DNA of 57,708 nucleotides from an uncultured Thermomicrobia bacterium. Its GTDB lineage: Bacteria > Chloroflexota > Chloroflexia > Thermomicrobiales > JALYUS01. The position numbers were made by a program, and so were the translations under genes. This document shows positions 8,621 to 16,672 of this stretch, piece after piece. The DNA is taken from assembly GCA_937968015.1 (NCBI GenBank), contig CALBSO010000032.1, positions 1-57,708 of the forward strand. Direction: 5' to 3'. How positions within the stretch are numbered: position 1 is the stretch's first letter; each line of letters begins with the position of its first letter. A model generated the notes under the pieces. That model saw only the letters and a list, made by a program, of their open reading frames with translations, searched no databases and was not told the origin of the DNA.

Positions 8621-9223
8621 CTACCGGTTGCGCACCGTCCAGACAAGCTCCCCGCCCGTTCGCTGCACCTCCTTGGTGTCCGGCGCGATGTGCTCCTGCA
8701 GCCACGGCATCGCGGCGGCGATCGCGGCCTCCCCCTGCTCCTTGCTGTCGAAGGTCAGGTAACTGGTGCAGGCGTCGTCCGCGGTCTGCCAGACGGTGTA
8801 GGAGTTGAACCCCGGCTGCTGCTTGAGGAGCGGCAGGTACCCGTCGCGCACCGCCGGGAGGATCGCCGCCACCGGGCGGCGGAAGGTGTAGTCATGCACA
8901 CGCCCCCACCCCGGCTGGCGCGTCCCGGCCGACCAGTCGCTGAGGATCACTTCGCCGATCTTGTTCTCGGCGGAGACGAGGTCCGCGCCGAAGTTCTCCT
9001 TCATCCATCCCGTCAGCTGCTGCGCCGCCGCCTCGGACTGCGCGCGGGTCTCCCACGCGGTGAGCGAGGCGATGCTGTCCGCACCCGTGCGCACGACCGC
9101 GTACCGGAGGAAGCCGGGCTGCCGCTGCATCAGCGGTGGCAATTCCTGCCGCCCCTTCTCAATGAGCGGGTCGAGGGTGCCCGGTTTGACGGTGTAGAAG
9201 CCGCATCGAATGTAGTTCGCCAT
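8621..9223 (-). CDS. Tandem ABM-fold protein (two antibiotic biosynthesis monooxygenase-like domains)
   Basis: Encodes 200 residues from ATG 9223 behind ACGGGAGGGAAACGATC. Two halves of about 100 residues each carry the same pattern: an opening strand (YIRCGFYTVKPG; VHDYTFRRPVAAIL), a helix, then a 'QPGF' turn (MQRQPGFLRYAVVRT; LKQQPGFNSYTVWQT) and a strand plus helix (SLTAWETRAQSEAA; SYLTFDSKEQGEAA). ABM proteins normally dimerise to complete a barrel; this one may form it within a single chain. The reaction is unknown. It lies between a Tat-exported protein and a third, single-domain ABM-like gene. Confidence 0.8.
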   Translation of the reverse strand: MANYIRCGFYTVKPGTLDPLIEKGRQELPPLMQRQPGFLRYAVVRTGADSIASLTAWETRAQSEAAAQQLTGWMKENFGADLVSAENKIGEVILSDWSAGTRQPGWGRVHDYTFRRPVAAILPAVRDGYLPLLKQQPGFNSYTVWQTADDACTSYLTFDSKEQGEAAIAAAMPWLQEHIAPDTKEVQRTGGELVWTVRNR

Positions 9224-9346
9224 GATCGTTTCCCTCCCGTCGCCTCGCGGCGATCCATCAAAATCCCAATCCGTTCGGACCCTTGCGCTGGCCGGCGCCG
9301 CGCACCTCCTCTCTCGCGGTCCCCCGCATGCGCCGGTGCGAGAGCG

Positions 9347-9628
9347 TCACATCCCTGCACGTACCGTGACATCCCCGGTGGTGGTCTCCTCGAGCAAGAC
9401 GAGCGCGGGGACTTGCCGCGCGACCCAGTCCGACGCCAGTTGGTTCGACTCCTCCGCCCCCGCCCGTTCCGCGAAGAGCGAGACGGTGACGAGCATCCCG
9501 TCGCCCGGATCGAGCACGTAATAGGCGTGGAAGTGGGGCCCCCTACTGACTAGGGGGACGAAATCCTGCTCGATGCGGCGGCTCGCCTCCGCCGCCGACC
9601 CCTGCACCCGATAGCGCCGTACGCTCAT
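9347..9628 (-). CDS. Small ABM-like alpha/beta-barrel protein
   Basis: Encodes 93 residues if the ATG at 9628-9626 is used; an in-frame GTG at 9655 would give 102, and the best Shine-Dalgarno match (AAGGAGTGG) overlaps that longer start, so the start is uncertain. The pattern SVRRYRVQGSAAEASRRIEQ, then GPHFHAYYVLDPGDGMLVTV and LFAERAGAEESNQLA resembles the ABM-like stress-response barrel, although the match is weaker than for its two neighbours. It is the first gene of the minus-strand run, transcribed divergently from the XRE/NB-ARC regulator with about 260 bp between them, so this spacer should hold the promoters for both directions. Confidence 0.65.
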   Translation of the reverse strand: MSVRRYRVQGSAAEASRRIEQDFVPLVSRGPHFHAYYVLDPGDGMLVTVSLFAERAGAEESNQLASDWVARQVPALVLLEETTTGDVTVRAGM

Positions 9629-9889
9629 GTACAAGACATCGCTCCACTCCTTCACCCGGACGAGAGCCGCCCGGTCGGCCCGTGCCGCGCATTCGTATCG
9701 CTTCGTTCCTTCCCAGTATGCCAGGCCGGGCCAGCGCCGAACAGGAACAGTTCCCGCACACTGATCCGCACAGTTGCGCGTCTCCGCCGCAGCGGCGTGC
9801 TATGATTGCCGCCAGATGCCATTTCAATGCGGTCTACATCTCCGGCATCGCTGCTGATACTCCGGTGCGGGGTGGATGGGGGCGTAAAG

Positions 9890-12388
9890 ATGCAGGATGT
9901 CGCGGGGTTCGGCCCGCTCCTCCGGCGATTCCGGCTCGAGGCGGGGCTGACGCAGGAGCAACTGGCGGAGCGGGCGCAACTGAGCGCGCGGGGGCTGGGA
10001 TACCTGGAACAGGGGGCGCGCCGGCCCTACCCGGAGACGCTGCGCCGCCTCGCTGCTGCCCTCGCCCTCACGCCGAAGCAGCACGCCGCGTTCGTGGACG
10101 CGGCGGGGGGTGCTCCCGTGCGCGCGCCCCGCGCGCAGCCCCCGGAATACGCGGAAACCCCACCCGATGGCATCCTCCCCACCACTGCGACGTTGCCGCT
10201 GCCGCCCACGCCCCTCATCGGGCGGACGGCGGTGCTGGCGGCGGTCCTTGCGCTGCTCCACCGGCCGGAGGTCCGGCTGCTGACGCTCACCGGGACGGGC
10301 GGCGTGGGCAAGACGCGCCTCGCGCTGGAGATCGGCCAGCAGATGCGCGATGCCTATGCGGACGGCAGTACCTTCGTCGCGCTCGCGTCGCTCGGCGATC
10401 CGTCGTTCGTGCTGCCCGAGATCGCCCGCGCGCTCGGCATCCGGCACGACGATGCCCGCCCGGTCGCGACATGGCTGGCCGATGCGCTGCACGCGCGGGA
10501 ACTGCTCCTGATCCTGGACAACTGCGAGCATCTGCCGGCAGCCATGCCGGAGATCGCCGCGCTGCTCGCCGCCTGCCCCGGCCTCACCGTCCTCGCGACG
10601 AGCCGGGCGGCGCTCCGCCTGCGCAGCGAATGGGTCTACCCCATCCCGCCGCTGGCATTCCCGGATATGGCGGCACATCCCACGCGCGAGGCGCTCGCCG
10701 CAGCCCCGGCGGTCGCCCTCTTTGTCGAGCGGGCAGAGGCGGTGCGCCCCGACTTCGCGCTCACCGATGCGAACGCGCCAACGGTGGCGGCGATCTGCGC
10801 CCGGCTGGACGGCCTGCCGCTGGCGATCGAGCTCGCGGCGGCGCGGATCGCGACGCTCCCGCCCCCGAGCCTGCTCGCCCGGCTCGATCGCCGCCTCAGT
10901 CTGCTCACGGGCGGGGCGCGGGATCTGCCGGACCGGCAGCGGACGCTGCGGGACACGATCGCCTGGAGCTACCAGTTGCTGAAGCCAGCGGAGCAGGCCC
11001 TCTTCGCGCGGTTGGCGGTCTTCGTCGGCGGCCGGACCCTGGACGCCATCGCGGCGGTCTGCGACGCACCGAACCGATGCTCGCCGGACGGGTCGGGTGG
11101 GGACGTGCTCGATGGGGTGGAGGCGCTGGTACGCCATAGTTTGCTGCAGATGGAGGAGGGGATCGCGGGAGAGCCTCGCTTCGTGCTCCTGGAGACGCTG
11201 CACGAATTCGCGCGCGAGCGGCTGGCGGAGCGCGGGGAGGCGGAGGTGATGCATCGGGCGCATGCCGCCTACTTCCTCGCGCTGGCCGAAGCGGCGGAAC
11301 CCGAACTCACTGGGCCGCGGCAACGAACCTGGCTGGACCGGTTAGAAGCTGAGCACGACAACTTGCGGGCAGCGCTGCGGTGGGTGTTGGCGCGGCAGGA
11401 GACCGAGACAGCGCTCCGGCTGGGCGGCGCGCTCTGGCGGTTCTGGGACATGCGCGGCTATCTGACCGAGGGTCGCCGCTGGCTGGAGGCGGCGCTGGCG
11501 CAGGGCGACGGCGGGCCAGCAGCGGCGCGCGCGACCGTGCTGGCGGGTATCAGTGTCCTGATCAAGCAGCAGGGTGAGTACGGTGCCGCACGCCGCTTCG
11601 CCGAGCAAGGCGTCGCGCTCTGGCGGACGGTGGCCGATCCGCGCGGGCTCGCCTTCGGCTGCAACGCGCTGGGCGATGTGGCGCAAGCGCAGGGCGATGA
11701 TGCGGCAGCACACGCTCACTTCGCGGAGAGCCTGGCATGCGCCCGGGCGGTTGGCGACCGACGTGGCATCGCGCGCGGGCTGAATAATCTCGCGGAGGTG
11801 ACCCAGGACCAGGACGCGATGGCGGCGCGCGCACTCTTCGCGGAGAGTCTGACCCTCTTCCGCGAGCTCGGCGACCTGCCCGGCATCGCCTACACGCTCG
11901 GCAACCTCGGTGTGCTGACCCAGCGACACGGAGACAACGACGCGGCGACCATGTTCCATGAAGAAAGCCTGCACATCTCCCGCGAGGCGAACACTCGTCC
12001 CCACATCGCGGGCTCTCTCGCCCGTCTGGGCGAGGTCGCACAGGCGCAAGGGGATGATGTTCGGGCATGCGCGTGCTACACGGAGAGCCTGATGATCTGG
12101 CGCGAGACCGGCGACAATGCAAACGTCGCAAAGTGTCTGGAAGGCCTCGGTACGGTGGCCCGGGCACGGGGTGCGATGACCATCGCAGCGCATGTATGGG
12201 GCGCGGCAGGGGCGCTGCGCGAGCAGATCGGTGCGCCCCATGCTCCGGCGGATCGGATTCGCTATGACCGCGAATTAGCCACCGCGCGTCTGCAGTTCGA
12301 TGCGTCTGCATGGGCTGCGGCATGGGCCGCTGGGCGGGCATTGCCGCTGGAGCAGGCGATCACCATCGCCATCGCGATCGCACTATGA
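9890..12388 (+). CDS. XRE-family HTH / NB-ARC ATPase / TPR regulator
   Basis: Encodes 832 residues. The start is ATG 9890 with GGGGGCGTAAAG upstream; an open extension to 9806 lacks a site. Domains in order: an N-terminal Cro/CI HTH (LRRFRLEAGLTQEQLAERA, LSARGLGYLEQGARRPYP; about 8-65), a linker, a STAND/NB-ARC ATPase with Walker A TGTGGVGKTRLAL (about 137-150), LLLILDNCEHL Walker B, ATSRAALR sensor and GLPLAIELAAARI GLPL motif, a winged-helix linker, and C-terminal tetratricopeptide repeats (RGLAFGCNALGDVAQAQGDD and similar units from about 540 to 800). Such proteins are signal-responsive regulators or, in some contexts, defence/apoptotic-type NTPases. Its divergent placement from the enzyme run suggests it controls that run; this is inference. 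Confidence 0.9.
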   Translation: MQDVAGFGPLLRRFRLEAGLTQEQLAERAQLSARGLGYLEQGARRPYPETLRRLAAALALTPKQHAAFVDAAGGAPVRAPRAQPPEYAETPPDGILPTTATLPLPPTPLIGRTAVLAAVLALLHRPEVRLLTLTGTGGVGKTRLALEIGQQMRDAYADGSTFVALASLGDPSFVLPEIARALGIRHDDARPVATWLADALHARELLLILDNCEHLPAAMPEIAALLAACPGLTVLATSRAALRLRSEWVYPIPPLAFPDMAAHPTREALAAAPAVALFVERAEAVRPDFALTDANAPTVAAICARLDGLPLAIELAAARIATLPPPSLLARLDRRLSLLTGGARDLPDRQRTLRDTIAWSYQLLKPAEQALFARLAVFVGGRTLDAIAAVCDAPNRCSPDGSGGDVLDGVEALVRHSLLQMEEGIAGEPRFVLLETLHEFARERLAERGEAEVMHRAHAAYFLALAEAAEPELTGPRQRTWLDRLEAEHDNLRAALRWVLARQETETALRLGGALWRFWDMRGYLTEGRRWLEAALAQGDGGPAAARATVLAGISVLIKQQGEYGAARRFAEQGVALWRTVADPRGLAFGCNALGDVAQAQGDDAAAHAHFAESLACARAVGDRRGIARGLNNLAEVTQDQDAMAARALFAESLTLFRELGDLPGIAYTLGNLGVLTQRHGDNDAATMFHEESLHISREANTRPHIAGSLARLGEVAQAQGDDVRACACYTESLMIWRETGDNANVAKCLEGLGTVARARGAMTIAAHVWGAAGALREQIGAPHAPADRIRYDRELATARLQFDASAWAAAWAAGRALPLEQAITIAIAIAL

Positions 12389-12522
12389 TGTTGGGCGCTG
12401 CAGAGACCGCAGTGACGTACCTCGGCGGTGCGGCACGCCGCGACACGGGACGCATTGAAAATCGCGAGCGCTCGCCAGCGGAAGCGCGGGGCGAGCGCGA
12501 GCCTCACGGTGCTGGGCAGCTT

Positions 12523-12654
12523 GACGAGCACGAGGCTACCATGCCCGGCGAGCGCGCCGCCCAGCCGGTCGCACAGGAGAGCGCGTTCCCGGTCGTGCCC
12601 GATGAGGAGTGGCGCGCCAGCGGCGGCGAGCGAACGGTTGCGGGCGTTGGTCAT
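12523..12654 (-). pseudogene. 5' remnant of a LuxR/AAA ATPase regulator, cut just before the P-loop
   Basis: From ATG 12654 (with GGGAGATGGCGTA upstream) the frame encodes about 44 residues that align with the N-termini of the two large regulators in this window: LLIGHDRERALLCDRLGGAL then GHGSLVLV, matching VGRDREL...GRGSLVLIGGEAGIGKT. Exactly where Walker A should follow, the frame reads unrelated sequence (KLPSTVRLALAP) and continues as antisense of the neighbouring regulator. So a third family member was truncated after its first strand while keeping its start and ribosome-binding site. The region 12389-12522 between the regulator stop and this remnant holds nothing else that I can see. 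Confidence 0.7.
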
Positions 12655-12987
12655 TACGCCATCTCCCTGCCTGCATGGTCGAGCATCGAGACGCAGCGAA
12701 CGTGCAGCGCGACGCTGATGGGAGAGATCGCGGAAAAGGCAACGACGGCTGCCACTGACTATAACGCAGATGGTGGCAGGACGTGACGGGGCATCCGGAC
12801 GAACCGTTCGCACACTGAGACAGGGCATGGTTTACACATGTCTGTCACATCTATGGCCGAGCCCGTCGCTCGCCTGCGTCACATGACGCTGCACGTCTGT
12901 CGGCAATCGCCCAGGTGGGCAGGTCTCGTGCCATATGCTCGACGCGCCGCGCACCCCGTCATACGCTCCCCATCGCGGCATTTCGCG
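12655..12987. other. Intergenic stretch with no recognisable gene
   Basis: About 330 bases between the truncated regulator remnant and the methyltransferase stop. Open frames here are short, lack ribosome-binding sites and have no family-like pattern on either strand. It may include decayed sequence from the truncated regulator's former promoter; nothing specific is supported. Confidence 0.5.
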
Positions 12988-13794
12988 TCATTTTGTCCCG
13001 ACGCCGATGTGTGCTTCGCCTTCCAGGGGCACCGGCCCCGCCCCAAACTGCGCACGCACGCCCTCGATGAACAGCTGGCTGAGCGCGGCGTGCTGATCCG
13101 CAGGGATTCGTGCCATGGCTGAGGGATTCGCGCGCATCGCTTCCCATACCACCTCGGCGCTTGGCACTTCCCTCCGGTGGAGGACAGTCTGTATCTCCAC
13201 CCGCGCGAAGCCCGCCGCACGCATCTCTCCCGCGAAGGCTTCTGGGTCCTGGAGGCTCATTACTGCCCGGGGCGCTGCCGGGGTAGGCGGCGCGGGCAGG
13301 GCGCGACGTACCGCCTGCGCGAAGATCGGGCCGATGTTCAACGCCTTGGCGCTCCATGCCGCGACTGCCGCCTTCCCTCCCGGTCGGACAACACGATGGA
13401 GTTCGCGGAACCCGGCGGCCCGATCCGGGAAGAAGATCAGGCCGAAGATCGAGAAGGCTGCATCGAAGGAGTCGTCGGGCAGCGTCAGCGCCTGGCCGTC
13501 CATTACCTCGGCGGTGAGATTCGCCATCCCCGCCTCGCCCGCCCGCTGGCGCAGGCGCGCGATCATGGCGGGGGCGAAATCAGTGGCAACGACCCCGGCC
13601 CCCTGTCGCGCGGCGAGCAGGGCGAGCGTGCCGGGGCCTGCGGCGACATCAAGGACCCGCTGGCCGGGCTGCACACCGACGAGGCGCAGCGCATCCTCGG
13701 CGAACCGGGCGAAGAACGGCGTCAGGAATCGGTCATAGTCCTCGACGGTGGCGTCCCACCCCTGCGGCGTCTGATCGATGCTCGGTGCGGTCAT
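12988..13794 (-). CDS. Class I SAM-dependent methyltransferase
   Basis: Encodes 268 residues from ATG 13794 with GGGGAGGAGACGC upstream; the longer open frame to 13893 lacks a site. Motifs: RVLDVAAGPGTLALLAARQ (SAM loop), VVATDFAPAMIARLRQRA, EVMDGQALTLPDDSFDAAFS, and LHRVVRPGGKAAVAAWS. This is close to the UbiE/COQ5 and small-molecule Methyltransf_11/25 type. It is the fourth such enzyme in 14 kb but stands apart from the run, sharing a 390-bp divergent spacer with the IclR regulator. That arrangement makes it the obvious candidate target of that regulator; the substrate is unknown. Confidence 0.87.
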   Translation of the reverse strand: MTAPSIDQTPQGWDATVEDYDRFLTPFFARFAEDALRLVGVQPGQRVLDVAAGPGTLALLAARQGAGVVATDFAPAMIARLRQRAGEAGMANLTAEVMDGQALTLPDDSFDAAFSIFGLIFFPDRAAGFRELHRVVRPGGKAAVAAWSAKALNIGPIFAQAVRRALPAPPTPAAPRAVMSLQDPEAFAGEMRAAGFARVEIQTVLHRREVPSAEVVWEAMRANPSAMARIPADQHAALSQLFIEGVRAQFGAGPVPLEGEAHIGVGTK

Positions 13795-13943
13795 GCGTCT
13801 CCTCCCCGCGTTCGTCGCCTCGCGCCCATGCCAATCATGGGAAGAAGGCGACATGCGGGAACGAGAGCGGTGAGGCACGATCGGCAAGGACAAACGAAAG
13901 ACGTGCGGCCATCGCCCTGGTTCAAAGTACCATGTTCCTTATA

Positions 13944-13961
13944 AAGAAACGTCCGTTTCTT
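13944..13961. promoter_or_regulatory. Candidate operator: perfect palindrome AAGAAACG-TC-CGTTTCTT
   Basis: Two 8-base arms with a 2-base centre lie in an AT-rich patch of an otherwise GC-rich divergent spacer (13795-14184) between the methyltransferase and the IclR gene. It is about 150 bp before the methyltransferase start and 224 bp before the IclR start. IclR regulators usually bind short palindromes in divergent promoters, so autoregulation plus control of the methyltransferase is a reasonable inference. A hairpin role is less likely because there is no flanking gene end. Confidence 0.5.
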
Positions 13962-14072
13962 ATTATGCATGATATGCCCATCCGCGCACGTTGTCAAGCG
14001 CTGCCTGCGATGGAGACAACGGTGGAGCAGGATCGCCTGCGTGGTTACTCCGTCAAGAGAGGTTATGATTCT

Positions 14073-14102
14073 TTGAGGGAAATTTCGGTGCAAATGTAGT
14101 AT
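14073..14102 (+). promoter_or_regulatory. Candidate sigma70-type promoter for the IclR gene
   Basis: TTGAGG at 14073-14078 and TAGTAT at 14097-14102 are separated by 18 bases, about 80 bases before the IclR start. The match to the -10 consensus is only moderate (four of six), so this is tentative. Confidence 0.33.
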
Positions 14103-14184
14103 ACGTTCGGGCAGTGATGCCACACTATGCGAATGCTGCCCGGTTGTGCGTGGAAGAGAGTTGTCCGACCAAGAAGGAGCGATC

Positions 14185-14997
14185 ATGGAACCGTCAGCCG
14201 TGAAGGAACCCGCGCGGCGCGAGACGCGCGATCCGGTCGCCCGAGCGTTTGCGGTCCTGCTCTGGATGGTTGATGCACCGGGAATGTCGTGGGGCCTGCG
14301 GGAGATCGCCACGGGGGTAGCCATGCATCCAAGCACCCTCTATCGCGTTCTCTCGCATCTCCAGGCGGGCGGACTGATCCAGCAAGATTCAGAGACGGGC
14401 CGTTACAGCCTGGGGCTTGGGTTCCTCCGTCTGGCTTGGAAAGCGGCGGACCATCACTCCGTACGAGAAGTAGCCCTCCCAGGGCTGAAGGGACTCGTGG
14501 ATGCGACCGGGGAAACCGCCTTGCTCGCGCTGTACGACCCGTCACGCCAGGAGATGATGCTCGCGGCAACGGTGGACTCGCCGCACCCCATCCGGCAAAT
14601 CCGCCAGATTGCCGAATGGCTCCCCGTCACGGCGGGCGCGACCGGCCTCGCCATCCTCGCATTCCTCCCCGAAGCCGAGCAGCGGACAATCCTCGCCCGG
14701 CCGCTCCCGGCGCTCACTCCGCAAACGACGACCAATCGGGCGATGCTGGAGCAGGCGCTCGCGCGGGTGCGCGCGCAGGAATATGCGCTCACGCGCGGCG
14801 AACGAACGCCCGGAGCGGTGGGGATTGGCGCTCCGATCTTTGGTCCCGCTGGCCGTGTTATCGGCTCAGTAGGGATCACGCTGCCTGAGCAACGATTCCA
14901 GCCGGCGAGTGCATCGCAACAGGCCGAATGCGTCATCGGCGCCGCACGCACGATCGCCGAGCAACTCGGCGGTTCCGCACACCGAACGACGCGCTGA
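14185..14997 (+). CDS. IclR-family transcriptional regulator
   Basis: Encodes 270 residues from ATG 14185 behind AAGAAGGAGCGATC; an upstream in-frame ATG at 14146 has no such site. The N-terminal winged helix runs over about residues 20-85 (VARAFAVLLWMVDAPGMSWG, LREIATGVAMHPSTLYRVLS, GLIQQDSETGRYSLGLGFLR). The C-terminal IclR effector domain follows (VREVALPGLKGLVDATGET, LPVTAGATGLAILAFLP, and GAVGIGAPIFGPAGRVIGSV), a GAF-like fold that binds small carboxylates or aromatics. Dimeric repressor or activator. It is divergent from a methyltransferase and convergent (7 bp apart) with the peroxiredoxin gene. A palindrome in the divergent spacer is the likely binding site. Confidence 0.92.
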   Translation: MEPSAVKEPARRETRDPVARAFAVLLWMVDAPGMSWGLREIATGVAMHPSTLYRVLSHLQAGGLIQQDSETGRYSLGLGFLRLAWKAADHHSVREVALPGLKGLVDATGETALLALYDPSRQEMMLAATVDSPHPIRQIRQIAEWLPVTAGATGLAILAFLPEAEQRTILARPLPALTPQTTTNRAMLEQALARVRAQEYALTRGERTPGAVGIGAPIFGPAGRVIGSVGITLPEQRFQPASASQQAECVIGAARTIAEQLGGSAHRTTR

Positions 14998-15004
14998 ACC
15001 GGGG

Positions 15005-15574
15005 CTACTTCGATAACGACGCGCTGGAACGGCACTCCTCTTCCGGGCTCCCGCTGGGCAGTATGGGAAAGGAGGTGGGGGTGAGGGCTTTCACCGCGTC
15101 CAGCACATCGTGCGGGTGCGTGAGCGGGTTGACGCGATCCCAGACACGCACGATGCGGCCATCCTGCTCGATCAGGAAGGTGACGCGCTTGGCGACAATC
15201 CCCTGCACGAGCCGATTCGCCGCGCCGAAGGCATTCGCCACCGCGCCATCCGAGTCCGTCGCCAGCGAGAAACGCAACCCCTCCTGCCGCGCAAATCGCG
15301 CGTGCGAGGTCGCGTCGTCCGTGCTGACGCCGATCACTTCGGTTCCCGCTGCCGCAAACTCCGCGATCAAGGCATTAAACCCCCGCGCCTCCATGATGCA
15401 ACTGGGGCTGCTGTCCTTCGGATAGAAGTAGAGGACGACCCGTTTTTCGCCAACGAAATCGCGCAACCGTACCTGCTCGTTCTCGATCGTCACCGTCACA
15501 TCCGGTACCAAATCACCCGCTTGCAATCGCTCGCCTTTCCACGCGCTCCGTGCCCCGTCCATTCCCGACACCAT
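15005..15574 (-). CDS. Bcp/PrxQ-type peroxiredoxin lacking the usual resolving cysteine
   Basis: About 189 residues from ATG 15574; ATG 15562 is equally possible and neither has a clear ribosome-binding site, so the start is uncertain. The thioredoxin-like fold is evident: VVLYFYPKDSSPSCIMEARG, GVSTDDATSHARFA, LRFSLATDSDGAVANAFGA, RVTFLIEQDGRIVRVW. In Bcp/PrxQ enzymes the motif is TPGCTxEAC: the first Cys attacks peroxide, the second resolves. Here C59 is kept (SPSC) but the second position is Arg64, and the preceding Thr/Gly are both Ser, so it would act as a 1-Cys enzyme using an external thiol. It reduces peroxides in the cytoplasm. The C-terminus carries a short polar tail (PEEECRSSASLSK) with one extra Cys. 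Confidence 0.87.
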   Translation of the reverse strand: MVSGMDGARSAWKGERLQAGDLVPDVTVTIENEQVRLRDFVGEKRVVLYFYPKDSSPSCIMEARGFNALIAEFAAAGTEVIGVSTDDATSHARFARQEGLRFSLATDSDGAVANAFGAANRLVQGIVAKRVTFLIEQDGRIVRVWDRVNPLTHPHDVLDAVKALTPTSFPILPSGSPEEECRSSASLSK

Positions 15575-15582
15575 AGTAAAAG

Positions 15583-15603
15583 AGCGATGCGCAATGAGCA
15601 ATG
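15583..15603. repeat. Heptanucleotide array 1 (AGCGATG-CGCAATG-AGCAATG)
   Basis: Three degenerate 7-base units just upstream of the peroxiredoxin coding region and before the cysM operon. Same repeat style as the other arrays in the window. Confidence 0.6.
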
Positions 15604-15723
15604 CGGGGAATGCCGAACCCTCCGGAATCGTTATGCTCGATACGCGAATGCGGACGCGTTGTTGTGTTTGTTACGCAACTTCTGCGACAATGCGTGCCGC
15701 GAAGGCGTGGAGGGACGATCCTG

Positions 15724-16659
15724 ATGGCGCAAGTGACGGTACAGGGCACGGCGACCGTGCTCAATCTGATTGGGAACACACCGCTGATCCGGCTGACGCA
15801 CGTCACGGCGCACCTGCCTGAGAGGGTTATTGTCGCGGCGAAGGCGGAGATGCAGAATCCTGGCGGAAGTGTGAAAGATCGCCCCGCCCTCGCGATGATC
15901 CGGGATGGTATTGCACGCGGCCTGCTCACGCCGGACAAAACGATCCTCGACGCGACGAGCGGCAACACCGGCATTGCCTACGCGATGATCGCGGCGACGC
16001 TCGGGTATCGGGTCGAACTCTGCATGCCCGCAAACGCCAGTGAGGAGCGCAAGCGCATGCTCGCGGCGTACGGCGCGGCACTCGTTGAGACCGACCCGGC
16101 GGAGGGGTTCGACGGCGCGATCCACGAGGTGCAACGCCGCCACACCGCCGACCCGGAGCGTTATTTCTACCCTGACCAGTTCAACAATGACGCCAACTGG
16201 CGCGCCCATTACGAGACGACCGGCCCGGAAATCTGGGGGCAGACGGGCGGCGCGGTAACCCATTTCGTCGCGATCATGGGCACAAGTGGCACCTTCACTG
16301 GCACGGGTCGCCGCCTGCGCGAATACAACTCGCAGGTGCGGCTCATCGCGGTGCAGCCGGACAGCCCGGTGCATGCGATCGAGGGAACGAAGCACTACGC
16401 TTCGGCCATCGTTCCCGGCATCTACGATCCTTCGCTCGCGGACACCATCACGGAAGTGAGCACCGAGGATGCCTATGCGATGGTCAAGCGGCTGGCGCGC
16501 GAGGAGGGCTTGCTCGTCGGTGTCTCCGCCGCCGCGAATACCGTCGCCGCCCTCCGCGTCGCGGCAACGCTGGACGCGGGCACCGTCGTCACCATCTTCT
16601 GCGACGGCGCGGCCAAGTACCTCTCTCTCCCCTTCTGGGACGAGGGAAACGACGTTTGA
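15724..16659 (+). CDS. cysM: Cysteine synthase, CysM (sulfur-carrier-dependent) type
   Basis: Encodes 311 residues from ATG 15724 behind GGAGGGACGATCCTG. A fold-type II PLP enzyme: IGNTPLIRL (16-24), NPGGSVKDRPA with the PLP lysine K51, TSGNTGIAYAMIAA (substrate loop), and the phosphate-binding MGTSGTFTGTGRRL. The SVKDRPA motif and the overall sequence resemble mycobacterial CysM, which takes sulfur from a thiocarboxylated carrier protein and uses O-phosphoserine, rather than CysK, which uses sulfide and O-acetylserine. The next two genes encode exactly the partners of that pathway (JAMM protease, sulfur carrier plus E1), only 13 and 13 bp apart, so the assignment to protein-thiocarboxylate cysteine synthesis is well supported by context. 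Such a route is more resistant to oxidants than free sulfide; the peroxiredoxin next door fits. Confidence 0.9.
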   Translation: MAQVTVQGTATVLNLIGNTPLIRLTHVTAHLPERVIVAAKAEMQNPGGSVKDRPALAMIRDGIARGLLTPDKTILDATSGNTGIAYAMIAATLGYRVELCMPANASEERKRMLAAYGAALVETDPAEGFDGAIHEVQRRHTADPERYFYPDQFNNDANWRAHYETTGPEIWGQTGGAVTHFVAIMGTSGTFTGTGRRLREYNSQVRLIAVQPDSPVHAIEGTKHYASAIVPGIYDPSLADTITEVSTEDAYAMVKRLAREEGLLVGVSAAANTVAALRVAATLDAGTVVTIFCDGAAKYLSLPFWDEGNDV

Positions 16660-16672
16660 AATCGGGGGTGGC

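Noticed and set aside
9682..11139. 485-residue plus-strand open frame overlapping the XRE/NB-ARC gene
   Set aside because: Its composition is Arg/Ala/Pro-rich with no domain, while the overlapping frame has HTH, NB-ARC and TPR motifs and a ribosome-binding site.
9890..12388. NB-ARC/TPR protein as an antiphage STAND (Avs-like) defence gene
   Set aside because: The N-terminal domain is a DNA-binding XRE HTH rather than a nuclease or other effector, and no defence genes flank it; a regulator is the simpler reading.
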